Source: Prionace glauca (lineage: Eukaryota > Chordata > Chondrichthyes > Carcharhiniformes > Carcharhinidae). From it: a stretch of 64,000 bases of DNA. Position numbers and translations under genes: made by a program. Position 1 is the first letter of the stretch. Each line of letters starts with the position of its first letter. Shown here piece after piece: positions 51,701-63,540 of the stretch. Under the pieces are notes generated by a model. The model worked only from the letters and a program-made list of their open reading frames with translations. It ran no database searches and was not told the origin of the DNA. Location of the stretch: the NCBI GenBank assembly GCA_037974335.1, contig CM075760.1, positions 19,004,960 to 19,068,959 of the forward strand, in the 5' to 3' direction.

Positions 51701-53345
51701 GCTCTGACCCTTTTTAATACCATCTACTATAAACCTCCATCCCTGTTTCGCTCATGTGTCTATCTAAGTAAACCTTAAACGAGTCCAACGTGCCTGCCTC
51801 CACCACCAGTTCTGTACAAGTGTAGCATTAGGCGCCAGCTCTTATACTCTATACCCCTCCCTATAAAGGCTAGCATATCATAAACTTTCTTCGCAACCTT
51901 CTCCACCTGTGTTGCCACCGTCAAAGACTTGTGAACTGACACTCCCAGTTCCCTCTGTATTTCTATACACTTAATAGGCCTACCCTTTAACATGTAACTC
52001 CCCTCTACATTATTCCTTCCAAAATGCATCACTTCGCATTTATCAAGATTAAATTCGATCTATTTATCTGCCCAATATACCAGCCTATCTATATCCTGCT
52101 GTATTGCCAGACACTGCTCCTCACTGCGCGCCAATCCTGCCATCTTTGTGTCACCTGCAAATTTGCTGATCACACCATGTACGCCCTGTTCCAAGACATT
52201 TATATATGTAACGAATAGAAAAGGTCCCTGTACTGAGCCCTGCGGCACACCACTGGTGACAGACATCCAGCTAGAAAAGGACCCATCCACCACTACTCTC
52301 TGTCTCCTGTTAACTATCCAGTTTTCAACCCATCTAGATACTTGTCCCTGTATCCCATGAGCCTTAACATTTTCAACCAGCCTACCATGAGGGACTTTGT
52401 CAAACGCCTTACTGAAATCCATATAGGCGACATCAACGGCTTGTCCTTCGTCAACCGTTTTTGTCACCTTCTCAAAAAATTCTACCATACTCGTAAGGCA
52501 AGGCCTCCCCTTAACAAAGTCATGCTGCGTATCCCTAATAAGATTGCAACGGTCCAAATGCTGATACATCCTATCCCTAAGAATTTATTCCAACAACTTT
52601 ACTACCACTGTCTATAATTACCAGGGTTATACCGACTGCCCTTTTTAAACAACTGTACCACATTATCTACCCTCCAGTCCTCTGGGACCTCACCTGTGTC
52701 CAAAGAAGAGACAAAGATGTGCGTCAGAGGCCTAGCAATTTCATCTCTCAACTCCCTAAGCAGCCTGGGATAAATGCCATCAGGCCCCGGAGTTTTATCA
52801 GTTTTTATGCTGCCTAAAAACCCTAACACTTCTTCTCTCGTAATGGATATTTCCTTCAACTGGTCTACAGCTCCCTCCAAGACAGTACAAGACACCAAGC
52901 CCCTCTCCTTCGTGAATACCGACGCAAAGTATTCATTCAGGGTCTCCCCCATTCCTTCAGACTCTATGCACAGTTCCCCTCCTTTGTCCCTAAGAGGACC
53001 GAATTTCCCTCTAACCATCCTTTTGTTCCTGATATAAGAGTAAAATGCCTTTGGATTTCCCTTATTCCTATCCGTCAAAGCCATTTTATGCCCCCTTTTC
53101 GCCCTTCTAACTCCCCTTTTGAGCTCCCTCCTACTCTCTCTATATTCCTCCAGTGCTCTCTCCGTTCCCAGTTGCTTAGACCTAACACATGCCTCCCTCT
53201 CTTCCTGAACAAGTCCTCAATGTCCCCTGTAATCCACAGCTCTCTAATCCTACCTTTCCCATCCTTCCTCTGAACTGGCACATGTCTTTCCTGCAACCTT
53301 TTCCGTTTTCCCTTGATAGCCTCCCACTTGCCGACCGTGGACATG
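51700..53345 (-). mobile_element. CR1-like LINE, RT region, minus strand
   Basis: Minus strand, in order: LRDKGGELCIESEGMGETLN, IKTDKTPGPDGIYPRLLREL and VVQLFKKGSRYNPGNYR (52602-53084); HDFVKGRPCLTSMVEFFEKV, YMDFSKAFDKVPHGRLVENV, SVTSGVPQGSVQGPFLF, VISKFAGDTKMAG (52060-52569), where the catalytic motif is FAGD rather than FADD; then ELGVSVHKSLTVATQVEKVA (51775-52032). Frame breaks and the altered catalytic motif make it inactive. A related endonuclease region is absent. Confidence 0.9.
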
Positions 53346-53745
53346 TGTTTACTGTGATTCTAACTTTTCTATTGGAAATGGAAGAATGCCGGTTTTAATT
53401 GTGTTGTTGATTTGTAAACTATGTAACATTTATCAGACAACACACAAAGACGCACACACACATATTCTGTCGTTCTCATTCTTCCCCACAAATTGTTTCC
53501 CTTTCACACACACACACACACACGTTTTCTTTTAACTTAAAACTACATCTTGGCTTCCTGGGAGTCTTCAGAGACCCAACTAAATTTCAAATGGAATGAG
53601 GAACATTTTCCCTAACGCCATGTTTGCTGAGCTGGACATTAAAGGTCCCGTGGTCTCCAACAGCTCCCTGGGCAACATCCCTCCTTTTAACCAAAATCAA
53701 CAAAAATACATTCCCATGGATTGAGCCATTTTCACCTGATGCTGC
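53346..53745. other. no gene seen; short CA repeat
   Basis: A (CA)n run lies at 53503-53523. Nothing else recognisable. Confidence 0.6.
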
Positions 53746-53749
53746 CCTG

Positions 53750-54560
53750 GCAACATCGGAACATAACCGCAGGAGTAGGCCACTCAGCTCCTCGAACTCG
53801 CCCCACCATTTAATAATATCATGGCTGATGTGCGGCCGAATCCATTTTGGCTTCGCTAAGACTATATCTCCTGATACACCTGTTCAATTAATCAAAAAAC
53901 GACCTCAGGCTTATATGTAACAATTGTACCAGCACCCACCGGCAATTGCCGAAGAGAGTTCCAATCATTCACCTCTCTCGACATGTACTAATGTTTTCTA
54001 TCAACTCTCCTGAAAGGCCTTTCCCTATTTTTTTAAACTATGGCCTTTTAATCTCGAACCTTCAGCTAATGGAAACAGACCTTCCCTGTAGGCATTCCAT
54101 AGATTTCTATCAGAACTGCCGTCAACCTTCTGAATTCGAGAGAAAAATATCTTAATTCGTCTGATCTCTCCTTGTAACTTGCGTTGAACTCCGTCCAGAG
54201 TCAACATTTTTCCAAAGATATGTTGCCCATACTTGCTCACAGTGCTCTAATTGGGGTGGAACAAGGATTGTGCACAATTGGAGCACAACATCTGCCTCCG
54301 TATCCCTCAGTCCTTTGGATATGAAGGGACGCATTCCATTGGTCTTAATGACTATTTTCTGCTGCAGATCGTGACATTTTAAGAAACTATGTGCCGAACC
54401 CCAAATCCTGTTTGGCATCCACTAAATTTAGCGTTGTCCCTTATAAAAATTATATCTTGATCTACCATTTGGATATTTGACTTTTTGTCCATTATCTCAG
54501 CCCTTCATGAATATTGTAAATAATTGAGGCCCCAGACAGATTCCTGCCGTACACCACTTA
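53750..54560 (-). mobile_element. old LINE 3' half, minus strand
   Basis: From the 3' end with GGAGTAGGCCACTCAGCTCC and CACCATTTAATAATATCATG to decayed coding text (KTNGMRPFISKGLRDTEADV, LVPPQLEHCEQVWATYLWKN at 54152-54418). Much more diverged than the other LINE copies. Confidence 0.7.
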
Positions 54561-56069
54561 ATCTGCATACTTCAGCAACGGACATGTACAATTCATTGCA
54601 CATGAATTTTGGCACCTTGCAGAAGGGGATGTGATATGACATTAATGGATGGGAATTCTTGTTCCATTGATACCATACATCATACCTGACAATGATATTT
54701 TCACACTAACTGTAATTACAAGATTTTGCCAGCAGATGGAAATAAATCTTGATGAGGAACATTACATGAAGCATGAACTGCCGCAATACACTGGACCCTG
54801 CATCTGTTTATTTTGAATTGGCCTCCATATGTATATATGTTAGAATGGACCCCGTCCATATTTATAATATATTATAACATATAGCACGCTGTTTAAACTG
54901 GTATTGCACCAGTACATGTCAATGTATACGTCACACAATCACCTTGATCTGAATTTTTCCAGGTAGGATCTAACTTTGCAGTTCTACCACATACAGTTCT
55001 GAATGGTGGTGGACATTAAAGCAATTAACAGCAGCAGGAGCCTCAAATGAAACCTCAATTCTTAATGATGTGAGAGCTCAGCAAATGGAGAAGAACAAAA
55101 CTGAAATAATTGCTACAATCTTCCGCCAGAAGTGCCGAGAGGATTTTCCATTTCGGCCTCCTCCTGAAGTCCCCAGCATCACAGATGCCAGTTTCCAAGC
55201 AGCTCAATGCCTTTCACAGGATAAGATTGGAACAGGAGTAGGCCATTCGAGCCCGGGAGCCCGCTCCACCATGCAATATGATCATGATTGATCTGTGACC
55301 TAACCCTGTGCTGAAGAAGTTGGACACTGCAAGGATTATTGGTCCTGACAATATTTCAGCAAGAATAATGATGATTTGTTCTCTGGAGCGAGCTGCGCCC
55401 CAGCCAATCTATTAAAGTATAGCTACATCACTATCGCATTCCCAACAGTGTGGAAAATTAGCAGGCATGTTCTATCGCAAAAGGAAGGGCAAATACATCC
55501 CGGCCAATTATCGTCCAATGCGATCTCACTCGATCAAAATAATAGAAAGTATCGAGGATCAACAGATCAGTAATAATAATAGTAATAATAATAATAATCT
55601 ACTCAATGAAGCTCAGTCTGGGTTCCACTAGGAGCATTCGGTTCCAGAAATCATTTAAACTTAGTCCAAATATAGTGGAAATAGCTGTTTTAATGAGGTG
55701 AGAGTGCCCACCCTCCACATCAACACAACACTTGCCCGATGATGGCATCAAGAACCCTGAGCCAATCTGCAGTCAATGGGGATCCGGGGGTAAACATTCC
55801 ACTGGCTTCAGTCACACCGAGTACAGAGTAAGGTGGTTGGGGTTGTTGAAAGCCAATCAGCTCCCAGGGTATTGCTGCAGGAACTCCTCAGGATAGTGTG
55901 GCCTAATCTTCACCCTTCATTAGAAGGTCAGAAGTAGGATGTTCACTAATGATTGCACGCTGTTCAGCACATTCGCGACTCCTCAGATACTGGAGCAGTC
56001 CGTGTCCATATGCAGCAAGACACATTCAGGCTTTGGTTGAGGAGGGGAGAGTAACATTCACGCCACACA
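54561..56069. other. no gene seen
   Basis: Contains an (ATA/TAA)n microsatellite at 55571-55600 and a LINE-like 3' end motif near 55225-55290 (GGAACAGGAGTAGGCCATTC). Fragments around 55320-55640 resemble an older RT-bearing repeat but are too decayed to assign. Confidence 0.5.
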
Positions 56070-56300
56070 TTGTCAGACAATGACCATCTTAAAGGAAGAG
56101 AGATTCCTGGCATGGGTCACTGTCTGTACGGAGTCTGCACGTTCTCCCCGTGTCTATATGGGTTTCTTCTGGGTGCTCCGCTTTCCTCCCATAGTCCAAA
56201 AGACGCCCTGGTCAGTGTAACCCGAACAGATGCTGGAATGTGGCGACTCGGGAATTTTCACAGTAACTTCATTGCAGTGTTAACATAAATTTATTTGTGA
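56070..56300 (+). mobile_element. SINE lacking its tRNA head
   Basis: GGGTCACTGTCTGTACGGAG, CTGCACGTTCTCCCCGTGTC, TCTTCTGGGTGCTCCGCTTT and the tail TTTTCACAGTAACTTCATTG, CAGTGTTAACATAAATTTAT. Confidence 0.8.
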
Positions 56301-57050
56301 CGAATGAACACATTTAACATTTGGGGCCCTGCGGTACCCCACTGTTAGCTGACCGTCACTCGGAAGAAGACCCATTTATTTCCACTCTCTGTTTCTTATC
56401 TGTCAATGAATTCTATACCGAGTCCAACATATCACTCCCCATCTCACGTGCTTTCATTGGGCCTACCAATATTTTATGAAGAGCTTTCTGAAATATCTTC
56501 TGAAAGTGCAAATACACCACGTAAACTGATTGCATCCCTCCCCCTCCCTAACCGAAAGAACCCCCACTTCCCCCATCCCCACCTATTATTTACACCCTTA
56601 AAAAATGCAAGTAGTTTTGTTAAGATAAACATGTCTTTCTTAAGCCCATACTGGTTTCATCAAACTCCGTCCATGCTTTCCAAATATTTTCCTATCATGG
56701 ATTTGATAACAATCTCTAACTGATGCTGAAATCAGTCTGTAATTTATCGGTTTTATTCTCCCTTTCTCTATATATATCGGGGTTACATTTGTCACCCTCT
56801 AACCTGTAGGAACTGTTTCGGCCTGTATAGAATTTTAGAAGATGGGCAGCAATGTATCCAACATTTCCTGGGCCATTTCCTTCCATATTCTGGGATTACC
56901 AGGCCCCAGTGACCAACCAGAATTTCACCCTATTATTTTCCCCAGAATGATTTTACTAATACTGGTTTCCCTCAATACCGTCTTACAACTACCCCCTTGG
57001 TTCCCGAACATTTCTGGGATGAATCTTGTGTGAAGGAAGTGTCAAACTTA
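56301..57050 (-). mobile_element. old LINE RT fragment, minus strand
   Basis: The complement encodes a GVPQGP-like region at 56330 (TGGGGTACCGCAGGGCCCC), followed upstream by RT and linker text around 56440-56980. Degenerate in all frames. A second tail of the neighbouring SINE family lies at 57370-57440. Confidence 0.6.
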
Positions 57051-57839
57051 GAGTTCTATTCATTCAATATTTCTTTATTCCCCAATATACATTCCCTGGA
57101 TTCGGGCTCTAAGGAATTTACATTTAACTTAACCAATCCTTCTCTCTTCAGATATTGACATAAACGGTTCTAATAAATTTTTATGTTCCCTGCAATTTTA
57201 CTCCCATTTTCTATTTCCCCCTCGATTATTTGGACTTTTTTTTGTTGAATTTTAAATCGCTCTGAAACCTCAGGCTTGTTTCTTCTTCTGGTAATTTTAT
57301 GTATCTTTTAATTAAGAAGTAACATTTCCTCCCCTGAAAGACATCCGAGAAAAAGATGAGCTTTGACTATATATGCTTTTCACAGTAACTTCATTACAGT
57401 GTGAATGTAAACCTATATGTGACGAAGAAATAAACTTCAAACCTTTAAATACACACGATGTCTTTATCAATAAACTGAGCTGAAATTCCCCAGCTACCAG
57501 GGTGGAACTGGAACTCCTGTCCCAAGCTTCTGGAATACTAGCTTAATAATGATATTGCTATACTACCCCCGAGACTGAAATATCATCACATTTATTAATG
57601 GAATAATTGAACATTCAGTACTGGGTCACAGGTTGGATCGCGAGGTATCTTGTGGGAATTTAATACATTACCATTTGACTCAGAAATTATGTTGTTTCCT
57701 TTCTTAACTGATCACAGATGTGTTTTGGCATGATGACATTTACCTCAGTGTGCCTAAAGTCTGAGATCTCTGTCCAATATTACACTATACATTTATAGCA
57801 CGAATACATTACAAATTAATTTATGCTACATTAGGTTAT
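57051..57839. other. no gene seen
   Basis: 57370-57440 is a SINE 3' tail (TTCACAGTAACTTCATTACA). The rest shows nothing recognisable. Confidence 0.5.
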
Positions 57840-58025
57840 TTCTCCAGATATGTACACTGAGCCATCTCTCTATTTATGAGACATTAGTTCCTCTCTATTA
57901 GTACTAGAGTAGATCACGGATCTGATCCTATTACATCTGATCCCATCTCTGGTTATATTACACAGGATTTGTATATTTACATACATCTCTGCTAATTCAA
58001 CACATGACCATGTATATGTTGTCTG
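57840..58025. repeat. duplicated segment, copy 1
   Basis: GAGTAGATCACGGATCTGAT, TATTACACAGGATTTGTATA, CATCTCTGCTAATTCAACAC and ACCATGTATATGTTGTCTGG have counterparts in the same order at 58540-58745. Confidence 0.7.
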
Positions 58026-58364
58026 GCATTTAACTGTCAGAAGCAAGTCTTCTCCTGGCCTTGAGTTTTATTCTGACAGAATGACAATAATTCATGGGAC
58101 TCCATGTAAAAGTTCCATCAATTCATGAAATGACAAGGGGGAATAGGTGAGGTAGAGAAGGTCATATCGGGCTTGACGTTAATCGTGTATAAGCTGCACT
58201 ATCAGAACAGGTGAACACTTGGTTTGGTTCCCTTAGAACTGAGCAGTTTATGGGAGATTTAATACAGACGCTCAAAGTGATGAATGGGAATGTTTTACTG
58301 ATTAGAAAGAGACTGTTACTCACTGGCAAGAGGGCAGTATACAGAAGATTGATTACAATGCACT

Positions 58365-58745
58365 AGGATATGTCTCTTTATGTACTGAGTTTGACTCACT
58401 TGAATCATTATTGCAACAGATCTCATATTTGTTTACATTGCATAAAATGCCGCTTTATTTATTCTATTTGCGTTGTACCAGAGCCAGTCTTTAATTATAT
58501 GACAGTAGTTCTTGTCTCTTTTTACACTACATTCGGTTATTTCTCTCGTCATGCCACCCTCGGCCATTTCTCTATTTGTGCTGCATTAGATCCTCTCAAA
58601 TAATATGACAGTAGACCACGGATTTCATCAGATATTTCATCAGATCTCATCTCTTTTTTATATTACACGGGATTTGTCTCTTTGAATGACACCAACATCT
58701 GTCTCTGTTAATCTAACATACGACCATGAATATGTTGCCTGCCGA
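58365..58745. repeat. duplicated segments, copy 2
   Basis: 58540-58745 matches 57840-58025 (CAGTAGACCACGGATTTCAT, ATATTACACGGGATTTGTCT, GACCATGAATATGTTGCCTG). The preceding 58365-58600 (ACTCACTTGAATCATTATTG, CATATTTGTTTACATTGCAT) matches 59715-59960. Confidence 0.7.
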
Positions 58746-59534
58746 GATATTATCAATTCCGATATAATATGGGCGTGCCTGTCTGACACTAATCATTCTT
58801 GATTGGAGCAGTAAGTTTAATTTTTACTAATTTCGATAAGTAGCTGCGAGAAAAATCTAATTGCTCTGTTATTGTGTGAGTAATATTCAGTTTGAACAAT
58901 TTCTCAGTGATTCACTGATGTTCGGGGACAGGTCAATATCTTTATAATCGTACAGTGCTCATTACAATATCTTCAAACAACCACCGTTGTGATACATTTT
59001 ATTAGTTGAATATTGCACTGCACTGTGCCAATTTGACACAGACTTTAGAGATAAAGATTGACCTGTCTTATTTATAGCGCTCAACAGATTCACTGACAGT
59101 GTGAGACAGAATTCTGTACTCGCAATATCGCCAGATGGGCTCCCACAGGCTAAATATCTATCCATTCATTAATTACTCATCTGTTTCAGAGAGAAATATA
59201 ACGAAATCGCCGCAGAACGAGTGTTGACAGTTAGGTTATGTTTGAATATATATATATATGTATATTCTGTAATTTGTATTGTTACCTTCGAAATTATTTT
59301 TCACTTTCGGATGTCTTCATCTGCCTATGCCTAAGCTTTGTAATTCCCTCCCTAAGTCTCCTTATTTCACTTTCCTCGTCTAAGTCAATCCATAAAACTG
59401 TCCCTGTATTGGCCATCCTTTCAGTCACCTGTTCAAATATCTCGTTGGTCAAAAGCAAGATGCTGTGGGTGCCCGAGATCCGAACAGAAAATGCTAGAAA
59501 CACTCAGTGGATTATTCATCATAAGTGGAATGGT
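58746..59534. other. no gene seen
   Basis: AT-rich. A (TA)n run lies at 59246-59262. Nothing coding is supported. Confidence 0.5.
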
Positions 59535-59542
59535 TTACGGCT

Positions 59543-59575
<33 letters not shown>

Positions 59576-59596
59576 CCCCCGCCTCTGCCCCTGCCT

Positions 59597-59627
<31 letters not shown>

Positions 59628-59685
59628 TCTCTCTCCCCCCGCGTCTGCCCCTGCCTCCTTCTCTCTCTGTCTCTCTCTCGCACAT
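59535..59685. repeat. (CT)n with duplicated 70-bp unit
   Basis: Two copies of a CT run followed by CTCCCCCCGC, TCTGCCCCTGCCTCC. Confidence 0.9.
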
Positions 59686-59714
59686 ACATTTGTTGTAGAC
59701 ATGTACAGCAAGAC

Positions 59715-59960
59715 ACTGGGCCTTGTGTCTTTATTTACTGCATGCGACTCATTTGAATCATCATTGCAATAGACCTTATATTTGTTTATATTACATGACA
59801 CACCATTCCATTTATTATTGTATGATGACATGCCGTGATAATTGCTACAAATCATCATTTCTGAGTTTTTGTTCAGCTAAGAGGCCATTTCTGTTACATT
59901 GGGCTCCATCTCAGATATGATTGTGTTAGGCTCTGTGTCATGCACTACTGAACACATCCG
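59715..59960. repeat. duplicated segment, copy 3
   Basis: GCGACTCATTTGAATCATCA, TTGCAATAGACCTTATATTT and ATTACATGACACACCATTCC match 58365-58600. Confidence 0.7.
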
Positions 59961-60279
59961 TGCCTTACTTTGTGTTATATTGGACACTAATAATAAAGCC
60001 AACACTGTCTTAGTAACTGGTTTTCTATAAAATGCGTTTGACAGATGGAAAAAAAGAACAGAACGAGATGAAAAGATGGAAATTAGCTTTAAAAATGTAA
60101 TGGGGTTCGAAGAATGTGTTTCGTCTTGTTAATAACTACTGGGAGTTGTTCATCATATTTAATTGCTCTCGCATTTCCTGGAATATTTTATTGAAAGTTT
60201 GGGATGAAACTTGTAACATCCTCTTGTTCAAAAGACATTGAGGAACAGAATGAATGTATGTCACATTGCACTGCAAATG
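59961..60279. other. no gene seen
   Basis: Nothing recognisable. Confidence 0.5.
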
Positions 60280-60470
60280 GACACTAAAGGACAATTCAAC
60301 ATGGCCACTCCAACTAACCTGTATATCTTTGGACTGTAGGAAGAAAGCAGTAAACCTGGAGGAACTCCACGCACATACGGGGTGAATGTGTAAACACCAC
60401 ACAGTTACACAAGGCTTAAATGAAACCTGTGTCCCTAACAGTGTGAGGTACCAGTGCTAATTACTGTGTA
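60280..60470 (-). mobile_element. SINE, minus strand, degenerate
   Basis: GGACAATTCAACATGGCCAC, CTCCAACTAACCTGTATATC, TTTGGACTGTAGGAAGAAAG, CAGTAAACCTGGAGGAACTC, then a decayed tRNA-like head near 60425-60465. Confidence 0.75.
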
Positions 60471-62034
60471 AATAATTGCTATTAATTTTAAGCATGATAT
60501 TGTAATGTATTCAGTATTTATTGCATATTCTGTGTCTCAGTCAATAAATAAAGTTAATGAATGGCCCTGGACGCTCTTGAATGTGATGTACAGCTGGTCA
60601 TTCCGCTGCCAAGGCAATGCATCTTTCAAATGATTCACTGAACTTCTCTCTTTCTCTGTCTCAGACTGAACCTAAATCAGATAACCTCTCTCCTCTCTCT
60701 CAGTCTCCATTAACTCACACAGGTTCCCAGGAGACGGATCTGACTCCGAGACTATTTCTTTCTTCTTCCTTAAGGCACCTTGTGACTGAAAAGATAAAGC
60801 ACAAAAATCTCAGCAGAGGTAAATTCATTGTAGGAACTTAACCATTTCACTCAATTAACCTCTCTCCTCTATTTCTCACACACAACACCCAGCACACTTA
60901 AACTTTCTATTTCGGAATGTCTCTGCGGATAAAAAATGTTGCTTTAATTTTTTATCTTTTCCCTCAATCGTAACCTTCAGTCCATCTTCCCTTCAATTAA
61001 TCTGTTTAAACCCCAAATATGGCCATTTTCTTGATTCATTAATATGGGAATGGGGGTGACTGTAATGCTGAGACCGGCAGCAATCTGTGTGACTGTTCTT
61101 GATGCTTTCAGAGTGAGTTCACCCTCACAGGCAGGAAGACTGTTCTCGGTGATAACATCAAACTGGCCCCGGTTGTTTCATTCTCAGGTAACACAACTTC
61201 CTGTTTCTCTGCTGCCGGTTCCAAACCGCACATCTCACTTCCGAGCAGAAAATAAATCCAGAGACCACAATCTGGTGAGAACACCTGTCAGTGCGGCTTA
61301 TATCTGCCCACAGAGTCAGGGCAGAGTCAGACAGGTCACATTGCGGTGACATTTACAAATGAGCCTGGTGTGATCTGGTTAAAGTTTCCAATCCCGGACA
61401 TAACTGGATGGTCAGTGGATCAGTCACTGAACTCCCCCGGGATCTGTGAAGGGAGGGAATGATAGCTGTTATCTTTCGTTGTTTGATCATTTTCTCTCCA
61501 TCTGCTATTTATTTTTGTTCCTCAGCTTTTATCTGTCAGCCCCACCCCCCCCCCCCCCCCCCCCGCACCCCGGTTTGCTTTCTCCAAACTCTCCCGCTGT
61601 CTTTATCTCCTTGCCAGTCTTTTCAACACATTTATTAGTGTTCATAATCATGAAGTTGTGATTGGGTTAATTAAAGGGAGAATCTTTCAACAGGGGGACG
61701 GTCAGCAACCAAAGGGCACAAAGTTATTTTATTGAGCAGCGAGACAGAAAGATAAGTGTTTACTTTTACACAGTAGTTGTGATGAACTGGAATGAACAGC
61801 TTGGAAGGGTGATGGAATTAGATTTCACAGAAACTTTGGAAAATAAATTCGATATATCCTTCATGGGATGAAGTTTTGAAGGATTCTACAGAATGGGAGA
61901 ATTTTAAGGTTCATCTATATCAGTGTCCCAGCATCCTTTTTGTGTCTCTCCCTGTCCTTCATTAAAACGGAATAAAATTGAATAATTATACAACTGTCGT
62001 CTAGTGCTAATCTTATCTTTTGACAGAACCTGTG
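60471..62034. other. no gene seen; poly(C) run
   Basis: Contains a run of 20-plus C at 61542-61564. No coding exon is supported; the plus-strand frame at 61044-61349 has no recognisable domain. Confidence 0.5.
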
Positions 62035-62135
62035 TGTTGTGTGTGTGAATGTGTGCGTGTGCGTGTGTGTGTGTGTTTCTGTGTGTGTGTGTGTGTGTGT
62101 TTCTGTGTGTTTGTGTGTGTGTGTGTGTGTGTAAT
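62035..62135. repeat. (TG)n microsatellite
   Basis: Interrupted TGTGTGTG runs with TTTCTG breaks. Confidence 0.9.
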
Positions 62136-62447
62136 TGCCAGGAACCATTCCGAAAGTCGATTCTATTTACAAAACATCACTTTGAACAGATTAGCATCGG
62201 ATCAAACGTTTTTTTTTAGGAAAAACACAATAATCCTTAACATTTATTGCACTGCTTTTCTCCCTCCGATGAGGGTTTCATAGTTCGTCGTTTCAGTCCT
62301 TGTGAATACAAGCCTCAGTCAGGTGGCATCAGTCACTCTTGCAGTTGTGGTAGGGTTTTCAATCCGTGTTTGCCACATAAATCTCTGCCTCACTCCTCAT
62401 GACAAAGAAACCTGCTCTCAGGCCCCAGAAATGATTCCTTCCTTATA

Positions 62448-63540
62448 TCAGGTCCCAGTCTAACTCCGGGCCCAGCTGTCTCTGTCAGTGTTACACTGGA
62501 GCCAGTCATTCACATTGTAATGTTCTAATTCTCAGGTCCCAGTCTGACTCCGGGCCCAGCTGTCTCTGTCAGTGATACACTGGGGCCGGTCATTCACATT
62601 GTAATGTTCTAATTCTCAGGTCCCAGTCTGACTCCGGGCCCAGCTGTCTGTGTCAGTGATACACTGGAGCCAGTCATTCACATTGTAATATTCTAATTCT
62701 CATGTCCCAGTCTGACTCCGGGCCCAGCTGTCTCTGTCAGTGATACACTGGGGCCGGTCATTCACATTGTAATGTTCTAATTCTCAGGTCCCAGTCTGAC
62801 TCCGGGCCCAGCTGTCTCTGTCAGTGATACACAGGGGCCGGTCATTCACATTGTAATGTTCTAATTCTCAGGTCCCAGTCTGACTCCGGGCCCAGCTGTC
62901 TCTGTCAGTGATACACTGGGGCCAGTCATTCACATTGTAATGTTCTAATTCTCAGGTTCCAGTCTGACTCCGGGCCCAGCTGTCTCTGTCAGTGATACAC
63001 TGGAGCCAGTCATTCACATTGTAATGTTCCAATTCTCAGGTTCCAGTCTGACTCCGGGCCCAGCTGTCTCTGTCAGTGATACACTGGGGCCAGTCATTCA
63101 CATTGTAATGTTCCAATTCTCAGGTTCCAGTCTGACTCCGGGCCCAGCTGTCTCTGTTAGTGATACACTGGAGCCAGTCATTCACATTGTAATGTTCTAA
63201 TTCTCAGGTCCCAGTCTGACTCCGGGCCCAGCTGTCTCTGTTAGTGATACACTGAAGCCAGTCATTCACATTGTAATGTTCTAATTCTCAGGTCCCAGTC
63301 TGACTCCGGGCCCAGCTGTCTCTGTCAGTGATACACTGGAGCCAGTCATTCACATTGTAATGTTCTAATTCTCAGGTTCCAGTCTGACTCCGGGCCCAGC
63401 TGTCTCTGTCAGTGATACACTGGGGCCAGTCATTCACATTGTAATGTTCTAATTCTCAGGTCCTAGTCTTACTCCGGGCCCAGCTGTCTCTGTCAGTGAT
63501 ACACTGGAGCCAGTCATTCAAATTATAATGTTCTAATTCT
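62448..63540. repeat. 84-bp minisatellite, 13 copies
   Basis: Regular 84-bp unit: CAGGTCCCAGTCTGACTCCG, GGCCCAGCTGTCTCTGTCAG, TGATACACTGGGGCCGGTCA, TTCACATTGTAATGTTCTAA, TTCT. Copies differ at a few fixed places (GGTCCC/GGTTCC, GGGGCC/GGAGCC, TGTTCT/TGTTCC). The variants are mixed along the array rather than ordered. Each unit has an E-box CAGCTG and the small palindrome CAGTGATACACTG. Confidence 0.97.

Noticed and set aside
53346-57050. Host gene in the open frames of 53.6-57 kb
   Set aside because: The frames overlap decayed LINE and SINE sequence read on the wrong strand.
61044-61349. Possible coding exon (101 codons, plus strand) or opposite 64-codon frame
   Set aside because: No recognisable domain, no convincing splice context; likely chance.
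62448-63540. CRISPR-like regular spacing
   Set aside because: The whole 84-bp unit is repeated without unique spacers, and the DNA is vertebrate; it is a minisatellite.
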